A DNA stretch of 9,878 nucleotides, taken from contig JAEZEM010000429.1 in the NCBI GenBank assembly GCA_023417745.1, positions 1-9,878 on the forward strand, in the 5' to 3' direction. Every line of letters starts with the position of its first letter. Position 1 is the stretch's first letter. Both the position numbers and the translations under genes were made by a program. This document shows, in pieces, positions 1 through 6,711 of this stretch. The notes beneath the pieces are model-generated. The model was not told where the DNA came from and searched no databases. It worked only from the letters and a program-made list of their open reading frames with translations. The stretch is from Pseudomonadota bacterium. Lineage in GTDB: Bacteria; Desulfobacterota; Desulfovibrionia; Desulfovibrionales; Desulfovibrionaceae.

Positions 1-141
1 GCCGCCGGCCAGTGGCAAAAGGCCCTGGCCGCCTATGAGCGCATGAAGGCCGACGGCAACGTGCAAAACGCCAGCTTCATCGACGCCCGCATCGCCGACC
101 TCAAGGGCAAGACCGCCGGCGCGGCCAAGACCAACGGATAG
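1..141 (+). CDS. C-terminal fragment of a TPR-like protein
   Basis: Frame 1 is open from the window edge to a TAG at 139-141 and gives 46 residues, so only the 3' end of the gene is present. The segment GQWQKALAAYERMKADG has the small/large residue spacing of a tetratricopeptide helix pair (G-x-W-x-x-A-L-x-x-Y). It is followed by a second amphipathic helix and a Lys/Ala/Gly-rich tail, which suggests the last repeat and cap of a TPR protein. Such proteins are scaffolds for protein-protein contacts, and nothing here indicates the partner. Codon use matches the downstream genes. The assignment rests on one partial repeat and could simply be another helical protein. Confidence 0.55.
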   Translation, partial: AAGQWQKALAAYERMKADGNVQNASFIDARIADLKGKTAGAAKTNG

Positions 142-147
142 TCCGAA

Positions 148-201
148 CGCGGCGACCACAGCCGCGACCGAAACGCTTTGCCTCTCCCCGCCGACGGGGA
201 G
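148..201. repeat. Two inverted repeats in the iorA upstream region
   Basis: Two short perfect inverted repeats lie between the TPR-like gene and iorA. The first is CGCGGC (148-153) and GCCGCG (161-166) around a 7-nt spacer. The second is CTCCCC (184-189) and GGGGAG (196-201) around a 6-nt spacer. They could be RNA hairpins in an iorA leader or an operator for the regulator at the end of the operon. Short GC-rich inverted repeats are common by chance in such DNA, so no function is assigned. Confidence 0.3.
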
Positions 202-204
202 CGC

Positions 205-228
205 GGACGCCGGCGGCGGCGTCCCTTT
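205..228 (+). terminator. Probable terminator hairpin upstream of iorA
   Basis: An 8-bp perfect stem, GGACGCCG (205-212) with CGGCGTCC (217-224), closes a GCGG loop and is followed at once by CTTT. It sits 64 bp after the stop of the TPR-like gene and about 20 bp before the iorA start. The T-tract is short, so termination may be weak. If iorA is transcribed from further upstream, the element could act as an attenuator rather than a simple terminator. Confidence 0.45.
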
Positions 229-248
229 CATGTGTGGAGGATTGACGC

Positions 249-2090
249 GTGGGCAAGGAACTTCTCAAGACCGAAGGCGGCGACACCCTGCTGCTGCTCG
301 GCAACGAAGCCATCGTCCGGGGAACCCTGGAAGGCGGCGTGCGTTTTGTGACCTGCTACCCGGGCACGCCCTCGTCCGAGGCGCCGGACACCTTTTTCCG
401 CCTAAGCCAGGGCGCGCCCTATTACTTTGAATATTCCGTCAACGAGAAAGTGGCCCTGGAAGTGGCCGGCGGCGCGACCCTGGCCGGTTTGCCGAGCCTG
501 TGCACCATGAAGCACGTCGGCGTCAACGTGGCCGCCGATCCGCTCATGACCCTGGCCTACGTCTCGGCTCCAGGCGGGCTGGTGCTCCTGTCCGCCGACG
601 ATCCGGGCTGCCATTCCTCGCAAAACGAGCAGGACAACCGCATCTACGCCCGCCTGGGCGGCCTGCCCTGCTTCGAGCCGGCCACGGCCCAGGAATGCAA
701 GGACATGGCCCGCGACGCCCTGCTCCTTTCACGCCAGCTTGAAACGCCGGTGCTGCTGCGCACCACCACCCGGGTCAACCATGTGCGCGGCCCGGTGGTC
801 ACCGGCGACTTGCCGGCCGTCCCGTATGAAAAGCCCTTCGTCAAGAACCCGGCCAAGTACGTGCCCCTGCCGGCCTCGGCCCGGGTCATGCATAAGCGCC
901 TGCGGGCCATCCTCGACGGCCTGGTCGCCGAGGCCGACGCCTCGCCCTATAACGTCGAATCCGGCGCGGGCGAACTGGGCTTTATCAGCTCGGGCGTGTC
1001 GCGCAACTACCTGTCCGACGTCCTGGAAGAGGCCGGCCTGACCGGCAAGGTCCGCCTGCTCGAACTGGGCATGACCTATCCCCTGCCGGAAAACCGCATC
1101 GCCGCCTTCCTGGCCGCCTGCAAAAAGGTGCTCATCGTCGAGGAACTCGAACCGGTGCTCGAAACCGAGATCCGGGCTCTGGCCCAGGCGCGCGGCATCG
1201 TGATCGAAATCCTCGGCAAAAGCGAACATCTGCCCCGCCTGGGCGAATTCTCCACGGCCAACGTCCGCCAGGCCGTGCGGGCCTTCATGGGCCAACAAGC
1301 CGCCGTGGTCGAGGCGCTGACCGTACCGGGCGACCTGCCCCGGCGTCCGCCCAACCTCTGCGCCGGCTGCCCCCACCGGGCCGCCTACTACGCCGTGCGC
1401 GAGGTCTACGGCGAGGGCGCCGTCTACTCCTCGGACATCGGCTGCTACACCCTGGGCTTTTTGCCGCCTTTCAGGGCCGCCGATTTCCTCCTGTGCATGG
1501 GCTCGTCCATCTCCGCCGGAGCCGGATTCGCCCGGGCCTCGGGCAAGCCCGTGGTGGCCTTTATCGGCGACTCGACCTTTTTCCACTCCGGCATCACCGG
1601 ACTCATCGACGCCGTGGCCTACAACCACGACGTGCTCATCGTCATCCTCGACAACCGGACCACGGCCATGACCGGCCATCAGCCCAACCCGGGCGTGGAC
1701 ACCACCATCTTCGGCGAAAACCCCAACCCGGTGGACCTCATGGCCCTCATCCGGGCCTGCGGCGTGGAGCCGGTCAAGGTCAATCCGCTCAACCACAAAG
1801 CGACCCTGGCCGCCCTGACCGAGCTTTCCAAGCAGACCGGCCCGCGCGTGCTGGTGGCCGAATACCCCTGCCCCATCCACGCCCGGCGCGTGGGACAGGC
1901 CAAAAAGACCTTGCCCGCCCGAGTGGCCGGCGATCCCGCCGCCTGCCTGACCGTGCGCGACAATCTGGCCTGTCCGGCCTTTGCCATGGTGGACGGCCAG
2001 TTTACCATCAACGCCGAACAGTGCGACGGCTGCATGTTCTGCGTCCAGCTCTCACCGGACCTCAAGCCCGGCAAGAAGGAGCCGAAATGA
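249..2090 (+). CDS. iorA: Indolepyruvate:ferredoxin oxidoreductase, alpha subunit (IorA)
   Basis: This is the TPP- and Fe-S-containing catalytic subunit of the oxygen-sensitive cytoplasmic enzyme that converts aryl-pyruvates, CoA and oxidised ferredoxin to aryl-acetyl-CoA, CO2 and reduced ferredoxin. The 613 residues run colinearly with the family: N-terminal pyrimidine-binding domain with YPGTPSSE (37-44) and a CTMKHVG segment (85-91); middle domain with TYPLPENR (276-283) and VEELEP (297-302); CAGCPHR (371-377) and SDIGCY (395-400); TPP/metal site GDSTFFHSG (440-448) with LDNRTTA (467-473). The C-terminal ferredoxin-like domain is degenerate. Only Cys566 and Cys575 remain in its first motif, while the second has Cys592, Cys595, Cys598 and then Ser602-Pro. 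The start is GTG, the only start possible because an in-frame TGA lies at 243-245; GGAGG at 236-240 is 8 nt upstream. The 3' end overlaps iorB by ATGA. The exact aryl substrate cannot be read from sequence. Confidence 0.95.
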   Translation: MGKELLKTEGGDTLLLLGNEAIVRGTLEGGVRFVTCYPGTPSSEAPDTFFRLSQGAPYYFEYSVNEKVALEVAGGATLAGLPSLCTMKHVGVNVAADPLMTLAYVSAPGGLVLLSADDPGCHSSQNEQDNRIYARLGGLPCFEPATAQECKDMARDALLLSRQLETPVLLRTTTRVNHVRGPVVTGDLPAVPYEKPFVKNPAKYVPLPASARVMHKRLRAILDGLVAEADASPYNVESGAGELGFISSGVSRNYLSDVLEEAGLTGKVRLLELGMTYPLPENRIAAFLAACKKVLIVEELEPVLETEIRALAQARGIVIEILGKSEHLPRLGEFSTANVRQAVRAFMGQQAAVVEALTVPGDLPRRPPNLCAGCPHRAAYYAVREVYGEGAVYSSDIGCYTLGFLPPFRAADFLLCMGSSISAGAGFARASGKPVVAFIGDSTFFHSGITGLIDAVAYNHDVLIVILDNRTTAMTGHQPNPGVDTTIFGENPNPVDLMALIRACGVEPVKVNPLNHKATLAALTELSKQTGPRVLVAEYPCPIHARRVGQAKKTLPARVAGDPAACLTVRDNLACPAFAMVDGQFTINAEQCDGCMFCVQLSPDLKPGKKEPK

Positions 2091-2689
2091 CCCGCGCCCG
2101 CATCTTTTTCACCGGCGTCGGCGGCCAGGGCACCCTGACCGCCACCACCCTTCTTGCCCGCACCGCCCTGGACGCCGGTCTGCCCGTCACCTCGGGCGAG
2201 ATCCACGGCATGGCCCAGCGCGGCGGCGTGGTCGAATCCACCCTGCTGGTCGGCGGCTACAAAAGCGCCATCATCGCTCCGGGCGAGGCCGACGTGATCC
2301 TGGGCTTCGAACTGCTCGAAACCTTGCGCGCCCTGCCGATGCTGCGGCGCGGCGGCTTTGTCGTCGGCAACAGCGAAGCCCTGCAGCCCGTGGGCGTGTG
2401 CCTGGGCCGGGAATGCTATCCGCCCCTGGAGGCCGTGCTAGAAACGGCCAAGGGCTTTGCCGCCCAGGTGGTCCTTATTCCCTGCATCAGCCTGGCCGAA
2501 CAGGCCGGCACGGCCAAGGCCGCCAACACCGTGCTTTTGGGCGCGGCGGCGGCCTGCGGCGCGCTGCCGTTTAGCCTGGCCGAGCTGACCCGCTCCATCG
2601 AGAAGTACCTGAAACCCAAGCTGGTGGACGTGAACCTCAAGGCCCTGGCCCTGGGGGCCGAGGCCGCCAAGGCAGGCCAGGCGGCGTGA
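2087..2689 (+). CDS. iorB: Indolepyruvate:ferredoxin oxidoreductase, beta subunit (IorB)
   Basis: This is the small gamma-domain subunit that pairs with IorA; in 2-oxoacid:ferredoxin oxidoreductases this domain contributes to the CoA/TPP site and subunit packing. It is 200 residues, the normal family length. The N-terminal nucleotide-type loop GVGGQGT (10-16) is followed by the hallmark HGMAQRGG (40-47), the GEADVILGFE segment (66-75) and AANTVLLGA (145-153). The ATG start overlaps the iorA stop by 4 nt (ATGA), and GGAG at 2078-2081 lies 5 nt upstream, so translation is probably coupled to iorA and gives matched subunit amounts. The end overlaps the regulator gene by GTGA. No anomalies are seen. 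Other KorC/PorC-type subunits are possible in principle, but the pairing with IorA settles the call. Confidence 0.93.
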   Translation: MTRARIFFTGVGGQGTLTATTLLARTALDAGLPVTSGEIHGMAQRGGVVESTLLVGGYKSAIIAPGEADVILGFELLETLRALPMLRRGGFVVGNSEALQPVGVCLGRECYPPLEAVLETAKGFAAQVVLIPCISLAEQAGTAKAANTVLLGAAAACGALPFSLAELTRSIEKYLKPKLVDVNLKALALGAEAAKAGQAA

Positions 2690-4281
2690 TCGACTCCTTG
2701 ACGTCTTTCGACGGGGCCGGACCGGCGTTTTACGGCGCGCTGTCGCGCATCGTGGCGCTCACCGGCCCTGGCCGGGCGGTGCGGCGCGGCCTGGAAAACG
2801 CTCTGGCCGTGCTGGTCGAGGCCCTGGGCTACCGCCGGGCCTGCCTGGAGCTCCACGACCTGCCCCAGTCAGGGGCGCGCATCGTGCTGTCCCACGGCCG
2901 CCAGCAAGGCCTGGATCACCTCTACGGCCCGGCCCCCATCACCATGGGCCAGGTCATCGGGTCGCGCCGCTCGCTCATCCTCCAGGACGTCAAGGACCAT
3001 CCCGACTTCATCGGCCGCCCGCCCGAAGAACTCTCCACCCTGTCCCACATCTGCGTGCCCGTCACCGTGCCCATGCCCGACGGCCATGTGGAGGGCTTCG
3101 CCCCGGTAGGCCCGTCGGACGTCATCGGAGCGCTCAGCGTCGACCTGCCCAAGGCCCCCATGGTTTTTCTGGAGGCCCACCGTGAATTTCTGGCCGTGGT
3201 CGGCGGCATCCTCGGCAACGCCGCCCTGCGCCTGCGGGACGAGCTTGATTTGTCGCGCCGGTCCGCTGCCGCCCAACCGGCCGTCGTCTCCGCCGAGGAG
3301 CCCGCGCCCGAGGCGGCCCCGGTGCAGCCCGTGGCCGTGTCCAAGAGCATCCGCCTGGTCCTGCGCCAGATTTCCCAGGCCGCCGATTCCGGCGATCCGG
3401 TTTTCCTGCGCGGCGAGGAAGGCACGGGCAAGGAGTGCCTGGCCCGTTGGCTCCACAGCCAGGGCAACCGTCGCCACCGGCCGTTTCTGCGCCTGGGCTG
3501 CGGCGAAATGCCGCCCGAAACGGTCATGGAACATCTTTTCGGCGTCCAGAAGGGCGAGCGCTCCAAGGCCACCCGCTCCAAACGCGGACTTTTCGAGCTG
3601 GCCCAGGGCGGCGTGGTCTTTCTCGACGACATCGAGGAACTGTCCCTGGAAGCCCAGTCCCGGGTGCTCCAGGTCATCCAGGAAGGGGCCGTGGCCCGCA
3701 TCGGCAGCGACACGCCCGTGGCCGTGGACGCCAGGGTGCTGGCCGCCAGCACCGCCTCCCTGGAAGACGCCATGGCCCAGGGCGACTTCCTCGAAGACCT
3801 CTTCTACGGCCTGGGCGTTTTTCCGCTCTACGTGCCGCCGTTGCGCGACCGCATGGGCGACATCCTGCCTCTGGCCGAACATTTCCTGGAAGACTTTTCC
3901 CAGCGCACCGGCAAGAGCGTGCGCCGCATTTCCACGCCGGCCATCGACCTCTTAAGCCAATACCACTGGCCGGGGAACGTCCGCGAGCTGGCCAACTGCA
4001 TGGAACGCGCCGCGACCCTTTGCGACGAAGCCGTGGTGCGCACCTATCACCTGCCCCCCACCTTGCAGACCGGCGAATCCTCGGGCACCGAACCCTCGCT
4101 GTCCTTTGGCGAGGCCGTGGCCAAGTTCGAGCAGGAACTGCTTGTCGAAGCCCTCAAGAAGGCGCGCGGCAACATGTATCAGGCTGCCCGGGACCTGCGC
4201 GAGAGTTACCGCGTGGTCAACTACAAAGTGAAAAAGTACGCCATTGATCCCAAACGCTTCACTCCGGGACGACGCGGCTAG
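2686..4281 (+). CDS. GAF / AAA+ / Fis-type HTH regulator with degenerate sigma-54 activator module
   Basis: The 531-residue protein is built like NifA-type enhancer-binding proteins: GAF-like sensor (about 20-185), Ala/Pro-rich linker (191-218), AAA+ domain (about 220-460) and Fis-type HTH (about 475-525). The end, NYKVKKYAIDPKRF (512-525), is the NifA-type DNA-binding form. The AAA+ core is recognisable from the Walker A GEEGTGKE (243-250), the Walker B FLDD (312-315), PPLRDR (384-389) and WPGNVREL (428-435). Signature residues for sigma-54 activation are missing. GERSKA (290-295) replaces GAFTGA, Leu369 and Gly375 replace the two arginine fingers, and Asp315 replaces the usual Walker B Glu. 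It therefore probably does not remodel sigma-54 holoenzyme and may work as a sigma-70-type activator or a repressor, as TyrR does. GTG is the start, overlapping the iorB stop by 4 nt; the ribosome-binding site is weak (AAGGCAGG, 2669-2676), consistent with coupling. It probably regulates iorAB or aromatic metabolism. The GAF ligand is unknown. Confidence 0.85.
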   Translation: MIDSLTSFDGAGPAFYGALSRIVALTGPGRAVRRGLENALAVLVEALGYRRACLELHDLPQSGARIVLSHGRQQGLDHLYGPAPITMGQVIGSRRSLILQDVKDHPDFIGRPPEELSTLSHICVPVTVPMPDGHVEGFAPVGPSDVIGALSVDLPKAPMVFLEAHREFLAVVGGILGNAALRLRDELDLSRRSAAAQPAVVSAEEPAPEAAPVQPVAVSKSIRLVLRQISQAADSGDPVFLRGEEGTGKECLARWLHSQGNRRHRPFLRLGCGEMPPETVMEHLFGVQKGERSKATRSKRGLFELAQGGVVFLDDIEELSLEAQSRVLQVIQEGAVARIGSDTPVAVDARVLAASTASLEDAMAQGDFLEDLFYGLGVFPLYVPPLRDRMGDILPLAEHFLEDFSQRTGKSVRRISTPAIDLLSQYHWPGNVRELANCMERAATLCDEAVVRTYHLPPTLQTGESSGTEPSLSFGEAVAKFEQELLVEALKKARGNMYQAARDLRESYRVVNYKVKKYAIDPKRFTPGRRG

Positions 4282-4297
4282 CTTCCTCTGAAAACGG

Positions 4298-4326
4298 TTT
4301 ACCCGCCCCTGGCAAACGCGTAGAAA
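4298..4326 (+). promoter_or_regulatory. Candidate sigma-70-type promoter of pckA
   Basis: TTTACC (4298-4303) and TAGAAA (4321-4326) each match four of six consensus bases of a -35/-10 pair and are separated by exactly 17 bp. Transcription would start near 4333, leaving a leader of about 27 nt before the pckA ATG. The stretch is locally AT-richer than its surroundings. It contains the 8-bp palindrome TGACGTCA (4328-4335) at the predicted start point, a possible operator. The evidence is sequence resemblance only. Confidence 0.35.
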
Positions 4327-4359
4327 CTGACGTCACTTCACCGCCCCACAGGAGGGTTC

Positions 4360-6087
4360 ATGGCAAGCCTCGCCAGTCACGACTACTACCGCGACGACAT
4401 GACCAAAATGCCGCCGTTGCGCACCATCGCCCAGACCCTTTGCCTGGACAAGCGCGTCCGCAAGGTCACGGCCGCCGAGGCCTACGAGCTGGCCAAACGT
4501 CAGCACGACGTCATGGACACCGATCTGCCCATCTATCCGCCGGCGGCCAAACGCCTGGGTCTGCCCGAAGGGGCAACCGTGCTCAACAACTGCCACGGCC
4601 GCATCGTCGGCCGCACGGCCTTGGCCCGGCGCTTCTACACCCGCATGGAAGCCGTGGAGCGGCGCAAGGTCGAATCCGATCTGCGCGAAGCCGTCTATGC
4701 CATGCAGCGTTATCCGCTGATCAAAGCCGAAGCGATTCTTGGCCTCGACACGGATCTGATGATCAAGGCCACCATCGTCGGCACCGAAGACGACGCGGTC
4801 AACATCTTCAACTGGCTGGCCAATTTCACGCCCTATGAAGAGCTGGCCGAGGCCTACGCCAAAAGCCCCAAACTGCCCATTCCCGACATCCTGGTGGTCG
4901 GCTTCAACCACTGGGCCACCACCGACCCGTACTACCACAATGCCGGCGGTTCCCAGCTGGCCCTGGTCGATGAAGACGCCAACGTCATTTTCAACCTCGG
5001 CATGCGCTACTTCGGCGAGCGCAAGAAAGGCACGCTGACCCTGGCCTGGACCTCGGGGATGCGCCTGGGTCTGGCCGCCTGCCACGGCGGCATCAAGGAA
5101 ATCGATTTTTCCGGTTGCGCCGACGTCAAGGACATGGGCAAGCGCTCCATCGCCTTTTTCGGCCTGTCCGGCACGGGCAAGTCGTCGCACACCAACTCCC
5201 ACGACAACGGCGGCACCCTGCCGGCCGGGTTTTCCAAGGTGGTGCTCCACGACGACGCCTTCCAGATCGACTGCGAAAACAAGGTCTGCCGCGTCTGGGA
5301 GCCGACCCTGTTTGACAAGACCGATTCGCGCCCCACGGGCCATCCCGACTGGCGCTACATGATCTCCACCATGAACCTGGGCTTGACCGAGGTCGGCGAC
5401 AAGGTGTTGCCGCTGGGCCAGGACGTGCGCAACCCCAACGGCCGGGCGCTCATTGACCGCGACCTGCTCGGGGCCTACGTCAACCGCTGCTCCTTCCCCA
5501 ACCTCATGGTCTGGCTCATGAAAGACACCTGCCTGCCGCCGGTGGTGCGTTTCAGCGACAAGCACCTGGCCGTGGCCATGGGCGCTTCGCTCATGACCCG
5601 GCGCAATCTGGCGGAAAACGTCAGCGAGGAGGAGCTGAAAAAGCTCGTCTTCGAGCCTTTCGCCAACCCCTTCCGGGTGTATGAGCTGTGGAAGGACGTG
5701 GAAGCCTTCGTCAAGGTCTTCGAGGCCGGGGCCGTGGGCTACACGTTCAATTCCGTGGGCTTCTGGAAGACCTCCGACCGCGAGCTGCAAAAGATTCCGC
5801 TGCAAAGCTCGCTGACGCTGCAGACCGCCCTACTGCTGGAGCGCCTGGAGTGGGAAGACTGGGATCTGCTGCCCGGCGCCCAGCTGCCCAAGGCCGAAAG
5901 CGTGGAAAAGCTCCTGCCCGGCTACGCCGCGCTCTACGACCCGTCCCGGGTGGAAAACCGCGACCGCTACCTGGAAACCCTCAAGGACCGCTTCCACCAG
6001 CGCCGCGTGTATCTGCAGAATTCCGACCTGCACAACCGGCCGGATCTGCTCATGCGCCTGGTCAACGCCCTCATGGTGCGGGCCTAG
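4360..6087 (+). CDS. pckA: Phosphoenolpyruvate carboxykinase, divergent ATP-type
   Basis: This cytoplasmic enzyme interconverts oxaloacetate plus NTP with PEP plus CO2, linking the C4 acid pool to gluconeogenesis. The 575 residues include the ATP-type PEPCK active-site parts in order. They are a substrate-side Arg85 in VGRT, GERKKG (219-224; Lys222/Lys223 match the metal/substrate lysines), His242 in ACHGG (metal ligand), the P-loop GLSGTGKSS (268-276; Lys274), the metal-binding pair Asp298-Asp299, and Arg397 in PPVVRF. KIPLQSSLTLQTALL near the C-terminus aligns with the adenine-site region. It is diverged from the E. coli-type enzyme: the P-loop reads GKSS rather than GKTT, and about 10 extra residues separate it from the Asp pair. 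ATP is the likely nucleotide, but GTP or another donor cannot be excluded. The ATG start has AGGAGG at 4350-4355, a strong site. The gene is 78 bp from the regulator and probably has its own promoter. Confidence 0.85.
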   Translation: MASLASHDYYRDDMTKMPPLRTIAQTLCLDKRVRKVTAAEAYELAKRQHDVMDTDLPIYPPAAKRLGLPEGATVLNNCHGRIVGRTALARRFYTRMEAVERRKVESDLREAVYAMQRYPLIKAEAILGLDTDLMIKATIVGTEDDAVNIFNWLANFTPYEELAEAYAKSPKLPIPDILVVGFNHWATTDPYYHNAGGSQLALVDEDANVIFNLGMRYFGERKKGTLTLAWTSGMRLGLAACHGGIKEIDFSGCADVKDMGKRSIAFFGLSGTGKSSHTNSHDNGGTLPAGFSKVVLHDDAFQIDCENKVCRVWEPTLFDKTDSRPTGHPDWRYMISTMNLGLTEVGDKVLPLGQDVRNPNGRALIDRDLLGAYVNRCSFPNLMVWLMKDTCLPPVVRFSDKHLAVAMGASLMTRRNLAENVSEEELKKLVFEPFANPFRVYELWKDVEAFVKVFEAGAVGYTFNSVGFWKTSDRELQKIPLQSSLTLQTALLLERLEWEDWDLLPGAQLPKAESVEKLLPGYAALYDPSRVENRDRYLETLKDRFHQRRVYLQNSDLHNRPDLLMRLVNALMVRA

Positions 6088-6131
6088 GCCCCAGGGCCTG
6101 GCTGCCTGACGCTGCAAGGCCATAACCCTGC

Positions 6132-6218
6132 ATGAACCCCAGCACGGTCCACCGCCACGACATCCGGCCGCAGGCTCCCTTCGGGAGGCTCGCGGCCGGT
6201 TTCGGAACAACGCCATGA
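6132..6218 (+). other. Possible 28-codon leader ORF before the channel-like gene
   Basis: An ATG at 6132 opens 28 codons, and the TGA stop (6216-6218) overlaps the start of the next gene as ATGA. The peptide begins MNPSTVHRHDIRPQ and ends GTTP; no family is recognisable. It spans the hairpin at 6164-6199. The following gene has only a weak ribosome-binding site, so a translated leader could feed ribosomes to it. The leader's own ribosome-binding site is also poor (an AAGG about 12 nt upstream), so chance is quite possible. Confidence 0.2.
6164..6199 (+). terminator. Strong hairpin between pckA and the channel-like gene
   Basis: The outer arms CCGGCCGC (6164-6171) and GCGGCCGG (6192-6199) pair perfectly. 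An inner CTCCC/GGGAG stem closes on a 3-nt TTC loop, with one G-G mismatch and one bulged C between the two stems. The hairpin lies 77 bp after the pckA stop and ends 15 bp before the next ATG. Only TTT follows, so it is either a weak terminator for pckA or a structure in the leader of the following gene that limits access to its start. Confidence 0.5.
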
Positions 6219-6697
6219 GCCTGCGCTCCGTCCTGGGCCTTATCGGCCTTGCGGTCTCGCTGCCGTTTCTGGGCTATCTGGTCTACATCAGCCAGGCCAA
6301 GGCCCCGACTCCCGACCAGATCATCTTTCTGGCCTTTGCCTTTTCCGTCACCTTCCCGACCCTGATCCTGCTGTCGCTGGTGCTTTTCCGCAGCCTGGTG
6401 ATCCTGGCCGCGGCGCTGCCGGTCTACGCCGCCTGCGTCATCGCCGGCTACGCCCGCACCTTCATGGCCTTTCAGATCCTGTGCAACGGCAAGCCGACCG
6501 AATCCTTTCGCGATTGCCTGTATTTCAGCGTGTCGCTGTTCACCAACACCGGCTGCGCCGATTGCATGCCCACGCCCCAACTGCGGCTGCTGGCCGCCTC
6601 GGAAGCCTTTTTCGGCTATCTGTCACTGGGGGTGTTCACCGCCTGCCTCATCGTCATCCTGGTGCGCATGATCACCGCCGACAAGCTGCGCCAGTAG
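6215..6697 (+). CDS. Small membrane protein of the two-TM ion-channel type with an altered selectivity filter
   Basis: The 160-residue inner-membrane protein has hydrophobic segments at about 5-25, 36-57, 60-80 and 125-150, plus a re-entrant region at about 100-120. The segment from YFSVSLF (103-109) through LRLLAASEAFFGYLSLGVF (123-141) follows the pore-helix, filter and inner-helix layout of Ion_trans_2 potassium channels. Where those channels have TTVGYGD, this protein has TNTGCAD (110-116). The filter Tyr and second Gly are lost, and a CxxC (Cys114, Cys117) is created. Potassium selectivity is therefore unlikely; another ion, a redox- or metal-gated pore, or a non-channel role is possible. 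No cytoplasmic regulatory domain follows, and the chain ends soon after the last helix. The ATG is the first in-frame start. Its ribosome-binding site is weak (GGAA, 6204-6207), and the start overlaps a possible leader ORF. A function cannot be assigned. Confidence 0.7.
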   Translation: MSLRSVLGLIGLAVSLPFLGYLVYISQAKAPTPDQIIFLAFAFSVTFPTLILLSLVLFRSLVILAAALPVYAACVIAGYARTFMAFQILCNGKPTESFRDCLYFSVSLFTNTGCADCMPTPQLRLLAASEAFFGYLSLGVFTACLIVILVRMITADKLRQ

Positions 6698-6711
6698 CTC
6701 GCCCAACGCCA

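Noticed and set aside
168..181. Possible sigma-54 promoter with TTGC at 178-181 before iorA
   Set aside because: The -24 position holds CC instead of GG, so the core of the promoter is absent.
1493..2086. Upstream extension of iorB to 1493
   Set aside because: The extension overlaps iorA in another frame and has no IorB homology. The ATG at 2087 has a good ribosome-binding site and gives the normal 200-residue length.
4310..4324. Possible -24/-12 sigma-54 promoter (TGGCA with GA in place of GC at -12) before pckA
   Set aside because: The GG spacing is right but the -12 element lacks the near-invariant GC, and the flanking bases match poorly. The sigma-70-like pair fits better.
4333..5805. 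A 490-codon reverse ORF opposite pckA, with similar reverse ORFs opposite iorA (729-1880) and the regulator (2869-3882)
   Set aside because: All are antisense to well-supported genes, lack start signals and have the Gly/His/Ala-rich composition of antisense frames.
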